Positions 52,408 to 62,237 of a stretch of DNA of 64,000 nucleotides are shown in pieces. Source of the stretch: Meconema thalassinum (taxonomy: Eukaryota; Arthropoda; Insecta; Orthoptera; Tettigoniidae). The stretch's first letter is position 1, and every line of letters begins with the position of its first letter. The notes under the pieces were generated by a model, which was given only the letters and a program-made list of their open reading frames with translations, did not search any database and was not told the origin of the DNA. A program made the position numbers and the translations under genes. The stretch covers positions 150,343,890 to 150,407,889 of the forward strand of contig OX336397.1 of NCBI GenBank assembly GCA_946902985.2, written 5' to 3'.

Positions 52408-52678
52408 GTTGGTTGGTTCCTTAGTTTAGGGGCTGCGACAAAGTGGTCATGTAGCCCCGTGTACTTTGGGTGTGTGTAGAATCTGTCTGATAACCGGTGT
52501 AAATTGTGATGGCTGTATTAGTGTGTCTTTTCTGTTTTAATTCAAGTAAGGACTGCAGACAATAATTTTAAGTAGTTCCTACTTTTGCTACCAAATGGTA
52601 CTGTCCACGACACCTAGCTTGCGTACTTTGGCTACTAGATGGCATCGCAGTCAGCAGCTGGTGGCGGACGTTGGAACT
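52408..52678 (-). mobile_element. SINE family F, 3' part (left of the LARD insertion)
   Basis: On the minus strand this is the shared 3' domain (ACCGGTTATCAGACAGATTC) and the inner body up to GTTCCAACGTCCGCC. The element is cut at GAACT (52674-52678) by the LTR element and resumes at 60927. Confidence 0.85.
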
Positions 52679-54552
52679 TGTTACGTGCAATGCCCGTCCC
52701 AATGTTTTTAAAAATCCATCTTCCATGTATTCTGGTGTTCCTTGACATTTTGAATCGACCGCCTGGTGACTTGATTCCGTTTGTGAATACGAGATGGCAG
52801 CTGCTGTCGGACTTCGGGGTTTCTTCACGTGGTTCCTTCTTCTCCACTAGAGTGTGTTGGTTGTGCCTTATAAAACTAATCCTATTCGTGTCATATTTGA
52901 AGGCATTTATTATATTCTACGACATGAAACAAAGGACTGTGTATGCTTGATGCCGCCAAATTAATTGCTTAATAATGACATTGTTGCTTGATGTGTCAAG
53001 CTGTGATTGGACAATTAAATTAACTTGTATGCAATGCTGTTTTTGACGCGGGATTCTCCGCCATCTTGTAAGTTCATGTTCTGTCGTCTAAGAAGCAACT
53101 GGCCAGCTGGTGTGACAGAGTATCACTTCGTGGGCTGGGGGGGCCTTGGCCCCCAGCTTATACAAAATATGAATACCATTCTACTAAGAAATTGCCTGTG
53201 CTCTTCAGGCTATTATTTCATCGTTTCGCAGTGAAGAAGTACGAAATGAAAAAAAAACGCATCTCGATACAGACCAGTGCTTGTGATACCAAAACGAAGC
53301 ATGTGCTGGGTGGGCCATTTTCAGGCAATGTAGTGCCGTATTACGTTATTTGGTTTGTGTGTGAATTATTTTATTTTTATTGTGTCTCCACTGTGAAGTT
53401 TTAAGGTACGTTTTTTATTTATTTTATTTTGGGAGCTCCAATATGGGCCTTGTATGAATGTTTGATCTTGTGTTTTGTTTCGCCTGGTAGGCCTAAAATT
53501 TTGTTATGTTTTAATAATGTTTCCATATATATATTAATTTTGTAATTTTTTTTTCTTCGTACCTTCTGGAGACACATTTCTAAGTTTATTTTACGTTTTA
53601 AATTATTATTTATTTTCTTTTGGCAATCTTGGGATTGGCATATTATTAATCTGTTTTACGATCCGATGCTCCACACTCATGTTAATAGTATTTAGATGTA
53701 ATTGTTTTCCTCATTTCATTTCTTTCCGGTGATTTTAAAATTAATTTAATGCTAATTCTTTGCCGTAATTTCGATTTGTCATGCGGTCTCCTGTTTTTGT
53801 GGCCATGTTTGTTTTTGTTTTGCCGAAATGCATTCTGGTCCCGAGTGCATTCTGGTCTCGAGGTCAGTCTCTTGGCGCCGACCGCGAAACTCAAACGTGT
53901 TGTGATGTTAACTTAATATGTTTTTTATTAATCTTGTTGGTTTAACCTTATGTTTTTGGTGAATGCTCTTGTGTTTTTCTTAGTCACGAATATCGGGAAT
54001 TTCTTAATTGATAATATTTTATTTTATTAATTTAATTTTACATTTTTCGTTTTTTGGCGTGGCATGGTCTCTGCATGTCCGGTCGGTATTGCGTCTTACT
54101 AAATTATCAAGCCCGTTCACATTTAATTATGCCTGTAATTTTATTTTTATCTTTGGGCTTTAACATTTTAATTTTAATTTAATTCTTTTCCTTTTTTGGT
54201 TTTGCAAGCAAGCATGTTAAGCCGTCTCTTGCCTATTTTTTGTAATTTAATGCCGGCTGATGCATGTGCTGTTTCTGGTGGAGGTGCTCTTTTAACTTTT
54301 AACATTAAATTTTTATTTTAAATTGTTATACAACTGTTGTGGCATTTTTTTTGTTGTCGGCAGCAGTTCTGTTGGTTATTGGGGGGTGTCTGTAGAATAG
54401 CTTGTGCGTTGTCCCCTTCTCCACCTTCCTTCTACCCCTTTTGGTGCTCTTCTGTTGGGGAATGTCATCTGGAGGTGATTTTGCTGTGGAAGCGATGCGG
54501 ACCTCTGAATAAACGGTAAGTTGGCCCATCCACCCTGGCCGTCCACGTGTCA
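52679..54552 (+). repeat. 5' LTR of the LARD-like element (1874 bp)
   Basis: Begins TGTTACGTGCAATGCCC and ends GGCCGTCCACGTGTCA, so it has TG...CA ends. It is collinear with 59055-60926; about 14 substitutions are seen in the first ~650 bp, close to 2 per cent. A perfect-stem hairpin lies at 53134-53157 (GCTGGGGG paired with CCCCCAGC), kept in both LTRs. AT-rich U3/R-like sequence fills the centre; no single poly-A signal could be fixed. Confidence 0.93.
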
Positions 54553-54555
54553 TTT

Positions 54556-54570
54556 TGGTAGCAGACCGAG
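54556..54570 (+). other. putative primer-binding site (initiator tRNA-Met type)
   Basis: TGGTAGCAGACCGAG begins 3 bases after the 5' LTR. Its first ten bases, TGGTAGCAGA, are complementary to the CCA end and acceptor stem expected of an animal initiator tRNA-Met; the next base does not match. The match is from memory of the tRNA sequence. Confidence 0.65.
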
Positions 54571-55993
54571 CTCGAGTTCGCTTCCGTAACTATCCCCTCC
54601 TCAATACCCGCAGGCTCGTTTTATGGACCGTCCTGATGCTGATGGAGCGGTTGTTGATGGGATCTGTCATAGCAGTGCACTTGATGTTATGTAAAGCTAA
54701 TCCTTGTCGTTTGTTTAATTTCATGTTTGCCTCTGAATATCCATGTGATGAGATGTAAATGTCCTGTTCAAAGCGAGGTGTTTGCTGCTGTATGTTATCC
54801 TGTTTGTATACAACATCCTCACCAAAAAAATCAAGCTTGGTAAGTGACTGGCATGTGTTCTTGGCATGGGAAATGGGGATTTGTTAATATCCTGATAGCC
54901 TACATGCTACGAGTGAAGGCGTCCTGGAGCCCTTCTGAAGCTGTTGTTCGCCATGTGCTTTGTGGCAATTATTGTAATTTATCTTCCTGTTCTCGAGCGA
55001 AGCAAGAGATGACATCTGCAGTCCCGGGCAGCATTTGCATGATGTTATTTGCCGAAATTTCAGGTGTCGAGGCAGTGTCGGTGTATAAGAAGACTGTTGT
55101 GTTCCTGTATGTTTCTTTGCATGAAATTCTGTTGTAATTTGCTGTCCTCGTGATATATTTATTATGGAACTGTCACGCCTATTGGTGTTATTGAGAAGTG
55201 TAGTCCGATTAAAAGGGCTAACCCATGGAAATCTGCCCTCCCTATGACCCTAGTGTGGTGCCAAAGGCACATTTAACATGCATGTCACTATTATTTGGCT
55301 AGGAATTCTTCTCAAACTCATTCAAGGTAAGTGTTTGTTTTGAGATGTTTTTATAACAGTGTGCGATTTGTAATTTTTGTTCATAAACTTACATTATACT
55401 GCAATCGTTCGGGGATAAGTGTGTATCGTGTGCAAATCGTGTCTGGATGTATGTGTTAACGTTAGATTTAGATTTAGATTTGTAGGGTGGGATAAATTAG
55501 GGTTTGTTGTGTTTGCAAAAGTAAGCCTAGGATCATATTTTTATTAGTTGCTTTCCTTGTAATTTGGAACTGAACATAATATGTAGGTGTGTTTTACGTG
55601 GAGATATCTACTGTCTGGGGTTAGCTAGGTTAGAAGTATGGGATTCTTTCTTGGTTTGATCCCTGGGCAGGTTGTATATAGGGCTTGCACGATCCGAACT
55701 GGCTTGGTATGGGACTGGCCTGTTCGATGACATGCAAGTATGTGTCGTGTAACTTAATGTAATTGTAAGGGTATTGTGTTTTTAATTGTATTTGTTTGTG
55801 TTATGATGTCTCTACCACTACATAACTTGCATATTTGAGTATAAATGGGAATTATTTTTGTGGGTGGTAAAAATTATGTATCGCTGTAATTGGGGTATGT
55901 TGTGCGATGAATATGTTGTTGTGAATATGAGGTCTCAGTTCGTGAACAGCCATAATGTAATGTGCTTTTCTGCTTAATTAGTTAATATAGGGT
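54571..55993 (+). other. LARD interior, left part; no conserved protein
   Basis: Frames at 54555-54758 and 54844-55137 (97 codons) have no recognised domain. CCTGGAGCCCTTCTGAAGC and similar GC-balanced blocks give way to AT-rich DNA after 55300. Whether any short peptide is made cannot be judged. The sequence should be compared with other copies of the element to see which parts are conserved. Confidence 0.5.
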
Positions 55994-57388
55994 CATAACG
56001 AATAGAATATAAAGTGTGATCTCTTCTCCCTCAATAGCATGTAATGAATACGGATCGGGTTGGCACTCGCCGCTACGCAGCGCTGCAGTCGATTTGAGAC
56101 TGTTGATTTCCACATATGTTTATGTGTTTATGTGCGATATATTAAGTATTTAATCGATCGGAGTGTTTTGGTGGTGTTCTGTGCAAACGTTTATTGATAT
56201 ACAAGTGCTTACACTATTACTTCAGAGTATTAATACCTGAAATGCTATTGTAGGAAGCATTAACTGAAATGGAATTTAATTTCTTGTCGTGTCTTGACAT
56301 TATCTTCGTGTGTTAATTTTATTGTTATTTAATTTAAGTAAACAGCAGTTTAGCCCTTACATTTTCATGAGTGCTTAATGTGAGTAGTGAAGATGCCTTG
56401 CTCTATTGTACCAGGATGCAGATCTAGCTGTGGGGACTGTAAAGAGGTTAGACGGTTTTTCAAACCTCCTAAAGATAAGGAACGTTTTATCAAGTGCAAA
56501 GGGGCCGTACCAGGGAAGGATAGGGATCTTACTGAAAAGTCCTACATCTGTGATGCTTACTTTTCAGAAGATTTAATTGTTAAATTTGACAAATTTGTGA
56601 TTGAAGGGAAGGAAGGAGTACTTCTCCCAAGAACCAACTGGCGATTGAAAGACTATTCTGTTCCACATATATTTCCTAATTTGCCTAAGTATTTGTCCGG
56701 TATGGTGTAAATAAAAATCCTCTTGATGCCATTAAAGACTACTTCTGTGAAGAAGGGATGAGAATAAAAAGGCAATGAGTTAAAAAACATATAGCCTATG
56801 TACCGTAATGCTGAAGGAGGCGTGATCAGTTTTAGGCAATAGCCTACTCTATGAAGGGGTCATAACTATGCCTTCTATGTCTGTTTAATGTTACGTTCTT
56901 CTGAAATGATGGTAGTTTACTGATTTTGGTGTTTGTGGAGTGAAATTTATGGTTATTATTGAATTGTATAGTAATCTACGGTAAAGTTGAAAGTTGCGTT
57001 CGTGTTGCAAGTCTGTTAAGGGAATATAAAATGTGTAACAAAGTGAAGAAATCCTTTTTGATAGTGAGGTTAATTTTTCCGTTCTTTTTTTAAATTTACT
57101 AATTGCATTTTGAACTTGCTCTCTGTCTTCGCTTATTGTCGAAACTGGACTATTACAGGAGACGACTTATTAAATTATAATTGGGCACAGTAAAGTAAGT
57201 GGAGATGTCGAAATTATTAGCGCTTATGAGGATATCTTGCAGCGTTTCAACATGTAAAACAGGTCGCAAGGTTTCAAAAGTCTCGTAAGCGCCAATGCTA
57301 ATTTACATCACAGATCGGAGCCAGCGCTGCGCTGCGGCGGACCAGGCGTACTAGGCCAGTGATATCACTTCTTATTCTATTCGTTATG
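55994..57388 (+). mobile_element. 1.4-kb TIR element carrying a THAP domain (P-like)
   Basis: The ends are inverted copies: the first 16 bases, CATAACGAATAGAATA, are identical, and 25 of the first 30 match. ATAGGGT is present directly outside both ends (55987-55993 and 57389-57395); an 8-bp reading is possible because C follows on both sides. A second inverted pair lies inside: GCCGCTACGCAGCGCTG at 56069 and the reverse complement of GCCGCAGCGCAGCGCTG at 57322-57338. TIRs starting CA, a 7-8-bp TSD and a THAP-domain frame together suggest the P-element superfamily. Most of the transposase is absent, so this is a deleted, non-autonomous copy that jumped into the LARD. Confidence 0.78.
56387..56710 (+). 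pseudogene. THAP-domain protein, lone N-terminal domain (107 aa)
   Basis: ATG 56387 (a second ATG at 56393 is equally good) opens a THAP-like fold: MPCSIVPGCRSS as the first Cys pair, RFFKPPKDKERF, then SYICDAYFSEDLI as the Cys-x2-ligand, and SVPHIFPNLPKYLS at the position of the AVPxxF motif. The zinc-binding His is Tyr (CDAYF instead of CxxHF) and the usual first Trp is replaced, so DNA binding is doubtful. The frame stops at TAA just after the domain, whereas P-type transposases continue for several hundred residues. A leucine zipper, GTP-binding or RNase H-like part was not seen. It is enclosed by the TIRs at 55994 and 57388, which explains its presence better than capture of a cellular gene. 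Confidence 0.7.
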
Positions 57389-57419
57389 ATAGGGTCGTCA
57401 AAATTTACTGGGGTTAAAT

Positions 57420-57620
57420 TTCTTTTGAAAATGATGGTCATCAGCTTCTGTAAGTCAGCTTGTTTTGCGTTTTAAGCCAGTAATCTGTTGTTGCTGGAAA
57501 TCAGGGTCATCAGTTGCCTCATGCTAACTGTAAATGACATGGGCCTACTGTTTAGTTCATGCTTTGGCAATCACGGTCATCAGCCACTATAACTTGAGTA
57601 AAATTTTCTACTTTTGTCTG
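57420..57620 (+). repeat. GGTCATCAG words at 69-70-bp spacing
   Basis: GGTCATCAG starts at 57436, 57505 and 57575. Sequence around the words is loosely similar (a GGAAATCA-type stretch before the second, GGCAATCA before the third). It lies in the LARD interior just right of the P-like element, as three degenerate tandem units. Confidence 0.5.
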
Positions 57621-59041
57621 GTAATTCTAAATTCTTTTCTGATTAAATCGTTTGGAATGGTACGTTAGTGTTCCCTGTTAGCCTCGTCTTTCGACAAGAG
57701 CGGCTTGTTTTCTCATCTAACCGTATTTTCGGGCCATGTTAGGCATCCTTTGGTTGTACGTGTTCGTGTCTTAAACCTGAACGAGGAAACCTCATTGTAC
57801 CTCGTGTACTGTTGAACTTAGTTCTTTTTATGTTGGATTTTTCTCACCCAGGTGGATGTCGGCTGTATTCTCATCGGGTGTCGAACCTCTATTTCGTTCC
57901 CAATGTTGGTGTGTTGGTGTTTTGTTTTCTGCGCTGCCTTTTCCTCTTCGTTTTTGTCGTTACTGTAACTGCGTTTGTATTCCTCATTGTCCCCGTGCCA
58001 AGTAATGCGTGCGATCACGAACCAAACAATATGTAGAGGCATTCATGTCAGCTTAATAAATTTTCTTTTTCGAAAATCCTAAGGCCAACAAATTTCCAGA
58101 GTGCATCTGTCGCACATTAAGCGAGGTGGAGACGTTTGTAATGAGGAAATGCTACCATAAATTTTGTAAACTGATTTTGTATAATGTAGAGTATCCCTAA
58201 CCTTCATTGAAGCCTTCAGGCATCTGTTCCTTCTGGAATTTTGAACTGGATATGAAAACTCTGCTGGGATACAAACTGTAACTGTTGGGTAATTCCCATT
58301 TTATGGTAAATTGTAAAATTGAAACTAAATTTTGATGTTTTCATTGAAGATGCTAGCATGTAAGTTGGACTCGGTGGGAGACATAACGCATGGTAAAATT
58401 TATATACATGATTCCTTGGGAATTTAAGTGGTCATTCCTCTACCGCAGCTCTTGCTAAATGTATAGTCGTTTACCTCATGTAATCTTGAAAGGTACTTCT
58501 AGTCTGTAAAAAGGTAAATTTGTGAATGAAATTTTGTAAGCACGGATCTAGGGCATGGTCAGAAATATTTTCTTCATTTAAATTCAACTTTGTTTCTCTT
58601 TTATAAAATATGTTAAGAAGTAGTAATTTCTGTAAACCTTTTTTGAAATAAGATTAACTTCTGTTTTGTAAATGGCTGCCCATTCGTCGAATGTTATCTG
58701 GCACATTTCTTCCACCTACTTCGTCTAAAGCGAACTACAATGGACTTATTGAAAAATTTACCTAACGTGTCTCGGACTATGAAAGCACTGCTGGTGCTGG
58801 TGTTCTACGTTACTAAAGACTTATGGACACAGTGAAGCGGTTAACTAAGTGGTTTGCGAGGTGATCAATTATCCCTTCTCTGATAATCTGACCCTGCACT
58901 CTTCCTAACCAAAACGATGCGGGTTCGTCCATTCATTGGAGTTAACTGGTGAACATTATCTTCTGGAAACATGCTTGGTGAATCGACTAGTTAAGGAGTA
59001 CTGCCTATGCCTAGGCATATTCCTGAACGGTGTTCACGCTT
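57621..59041 (+). other. LARD interior, right part; no conserved protein
   Basis: The only frame of note (57812-58036) is mirrored on the minus strand and has no domain. Composition is AT-rich and close to that of the left interior. No integrase, RT or envelope-like motif is seen up to the purine tract. Confidence 0.5.
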
Positions 59042-59053
59042 AAGGGAGGGAGA
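59042..59053 (+). other. polypurine tract of the LARD-like element
   Basis: AAGGGAGGGAGA lies one base upstream of the TG of the 3' LTR, in the position and composition expected for plus-strand priming. Confidence 0.85.
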
Positions 59054-59054
59054 C

Positions 59055-60926
59055 TGTTACGTGCAATGCCCGTCCCAATGTTTTTAAAAATCCATCTTCC
59101 CTGTATTCTGGTGTTCCTTGACGTTTTGAATCGACCGCCTGGTGACTTGATTCCGTTTGTTAACACGAGATGGCAGCTGCTGTCGGACTTCGGGGTTTCT
59201 TCACGTGGTTCCTTCTTCTCCACTAGAGTGTGTTGGTTGTGCCTTATAACACTAATCCTATTCGTGTCATATTTGAAGGCATTTATTATATTCTACGTCA
59301 TGAAACAAAGGACTGTGTATGCTTGATGCCGCCAAATTAATTGCTTAATAATGACATTGTTGCTTGATGTGTCAAGCTGTGATTGGACAATTAAATTAAC
59401 ATGTATGCAATGCTGTTTTTGACGCGGGATTCTCCGCCATCTTGTGAGTTCATGTTCTGTCATCTAAGAAGCAACTGGCCAGCTGGTGTCACAGAGTATC
59501 TCTTCGTGGGCTGGGGGGGCCTTGGCCCCCAGCTTATACAAAATATGAATACCATTCTACGAAGAAATTGCCTGTGCTCTTCAGGCTATTATTTCATCGT
59601 TTCGCAGTGAAAAAGTACGAAATGAAAAAAAAAACGCATCTCGATACAGACCAGTGCTTGTGATACCAAAACGAAGCATGTGCTGGGTGGGTCATTTTCA
59701 GGCAATGTAGTGCCGTATTACGTTATTTGGTTTGTGTGTGAATTATTTTATTTTTATTGTGTCTCCACTGTGAAGTTTTAAGGTTCGTTTTTTATTTATT
59801 TTATTTTGGGAGCTCCAATATGGGCCTTGTATGAATGTTTGATCTTGTGTTTTGTTTCGCCTGGTAGGCCTAAATTTTTGTTATGTTTTAATAATGTTTC
59901 CATATATATATTAATTTTGTTATTTTTTTTTTCTTCGTACCTTCTGGAGACACATTTCTAAGTTTATTTTACGTTTTAAATTATTATTTATTTTCTTTTG
60001 GCAATCTTGGGATTGGCATATTATTAATCTGTTTTACGATCCGATGCTCCACACTCATGTTAATAGTATTTAGATGTAATTGTTTTCCTCATTTCAGTTC
60101 TTTCCGGTGATTTTAAAATTAATTTAATGCAAATACTTTGCCGTAATTTCGATTTGACATGCGGTCTCCTGTTTTTTGTGGCCATGTTTGTTTTTGTTTT
60201 GCCGAAATGCATTCTGGTCCCGAGTGCATTCTGGTCTCGAGGTCAGTCTCTTGGCGCCGACCGCGAAACTCAAACGTGTTGTGATGTTAACTTAATATGT
60301 TTTTTATTAATCTTGTTGGTTTAACCTTATGTTTTAGGTGAATGTTCTTGTGTTTTTCTTAGTCACGAATATCGGGAATTTCTTAATTGATAATATTTTA
60401 TTTTATTAATTTAATTTTACATTTTTCGTTTTTTGGCGTGGCATGGTCTCTGCATGTCCGGTCGGTATTGCGTCTTACTAAATTATCAAGCCCGTTCTCA
60501 TTTAATTATGCCTGTAATATAATTTTTATCTTTGGGCTTTAACATTTTAATTTTAATTTAATTCTTTTCCTTTTTTGTTTTGCAAGCAAGCATGTTAAGC
60601 CGTCTCTTGACTATTTTTTGTAATTTAATGCCGGCTGATGCATGTGCCGTTTCTGGTGGAGGTGCTCTTTTAACTTTTAACATAAGACTTTTATTTTAAA
60701 TTTTTATACAACTGTTGTGGCATTTTTTTTGTCGGCAGCAGTTCTGTTGGTTATTGGGGGTGTCTGTAGAATAGCCTGTGCGTTGTCCCCTTCTCCACCT
60801 TCCTTCTACCACTTTTGGTGCTCTTCTGTTGGGGCATGTCATCTGGAGGTGATTATGCTGTGGAAGCGATGCGGACCTCTGAATAAACGGTAAGTTGGCC
60901 CATCCACCCTGGCCGTCCACGTGTCA
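59055..60926 (+). repeat. 3' LTR of the LARD-like element (1872 bp)
   Basis: Begins TGTTACGTGCAATGCCC and ends GGCCGTCCACGTGTCA. It is collinear with the 5' LTR, with scattered substitutions and one- to few-base length changes in A and T runs. The hairpin is kept at 59510-59533. It is followed directly by the GAACT target duplication. Confidence 0.93.
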
Positions 60927-61172
60927 GAACTAATAGAGCGTTATCAATTCTAACCTACAAATTTTGGCTTCACACAATTGTAGTTAGTGGAAGGTTCTTT
61001 TTCATGCCATTAATCTATGACATGGGACCGCTGGCTCTACTTCCCCTCCGAAGGAAGGCATTCTGAGGGATTTTTAACGCTCTTAAAAAATCCGACGACT
61101 TCGGCCAGGTTTAAATCCGCGACCTTGGGCATAGAAGCTTAGCATGCTACCAACTACGCCACCGAAGCCGCC
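60927..61172 (-). mobile_element. SINE family F, 5' part (right of the LARD insertion)
   Basis: On the minus strand it starts with the head GGCGGCTTCGGTGGCGTAGT near 61172. It continues through GGTAGCATGCTAAGCTTCTA, TTTAAACCTGGCC in the B-box position and CCTTCCTTCGGAGGGGAAGT, and ends at the GAACT target duplication, where the LTR element separates it from 52408-52678. Together the two parts make one full family F copy. Confidence 0.88.
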
Positions 61173-61371
61173 TCATTTAGGAAGAGGATTACCTCATATG
61201 GAGTCTTATGATGTGTAAATATCCAAATGCCATTTAAGTTAATCACTTGGAAGTTTATTTGTTTTTGTTTTTTATACAAAGGCGTTGCTACATAGTAGAC
61301 TGGATACTGAAAGGCATAACTGTCTACAAACAATTAATTTCTTTTATTTCCTTCTTCAATATAGAATGCCC
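61173..61371. other. short spacer
   Basis: AT-rich; nothing recognised. Confidence 0.4.
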
Positions 61372-61470
61372 ATTAATTGGGTACAATCGTGTTGACCGAA
61401 TGAGAAGCTACAAAAAGTCAATTTTTATAGGCAACACTGAAAAAATAATGGCTTCAAATCGCTACAGATA
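61372..61470 (-). repeat. copy of the hairpin family (GTGTTGACCGA type)
   Basis: GGGTACAATCGTGTTGACCG, then GAGAAGCTAC and GGCAACACTGAAAAAATAAT with GGCTTCAAAT follow the same order as the 18008-18104 insertion. The second arm of the hairpin is absent or degraded. Confidence 0.55.
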
Positions 61471-62237
61471 ATTCCAAGTAAGTTAACTACCGTACACAAT
61501 TTGTTAGGCAATATTGTAATCAGCATTCCTCTCGTAACTAAACTATTGTAAATTCTAGAACATAATGTTAGGCTTTCTTTGGGTTATAGAGGTGTGCAAA
61601 TTATTATACTCAACGGCAGTTTTCCAACATTTAGGCTACTTTGTAGAATTTATGACTTAATGCAGTAGAAATATTTTGCAATACGCTGAAATTATTTGAA
61701 ATGTTTATTCAATATTCTTAATAATATTATTTCAAAGAATCTGACAGTAAACTAATTGTTTACAGTTTCCAGTAGAGGAGCCTTGGTAATTCAGAATGCT
61801 ACACATTTTGTTTTGAATACTATATCGTGTGAATTTAGACCTGAGAGATTGGAAGTCTTTTATTATTGATTGTCCACTCTTGAACTATTCAAAGATTCGT
61901 GGACAATGGATTGAAATCACCCGATTTAGAGGATATGTTCCCAAGTCAATGAAAAAAATAAAATAAAAAAATACACCACCATCTCTGGTGTCCCTCAGAA
62001 ACTCCAATTTCGAAAAAAATTCCAGATGCAATTCCTTATTGGAAAAGTTGTAAGTCCACAGGAGAGAAAACATTACTAAATAGGGTAATAAAAATAAAAT
62101 GATTTTGAATAAAAAATTGTGACTGATTTAAATTCATTTGAGTCTAATAATTTGCACACCTCTGTATCTACGGTAATTGGTACTTGTGAAAATACACATC
62201 ACCAAGGAACGGATTTATAATATGTACTAATTTATAA
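61471..62237. other. AT-rich spacer, no gene recognised
   Basis: Low-complexity A/T stretches and no coding signal. The minus-strand LINE ends at about 62238. Confidence 0.4.

Larger units (their letters stand above)
52679..60926 (+). mobile_element. 8.25-kb LTR element without gag or pol (LARD-like)
   Basis: Direct terminal repeats of 1874 and 1872 bp flank a 4502-bp interior, and GAACT duplicates the target on both sides (52674-52678 and 60927-60931). A primer-binding-like site follows the left LTR and a polypurine tract precedes the right one. No reverse transcriptase, integrase, protease or gag motif was found in any frame of the interior. The only recognisable protein is a THAP domain that belongs to a separate TIR element nested at 55994-57388. 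A large LTR element with intact cis signals and no coding capacity fits the LARD type of non-autonomous retrotransposon, which would be mobilised by a related autonomous element. Orientation is set by PBS and PPT. Confidence 0.9.

Noticed and set aside
56387..56710. Cellular THAP gene captured by the LTR element
   Set aside because: TIRs with matching ATAGGGT flanks enclose the frame, so insertion of a TIR transposon explains it more simply.
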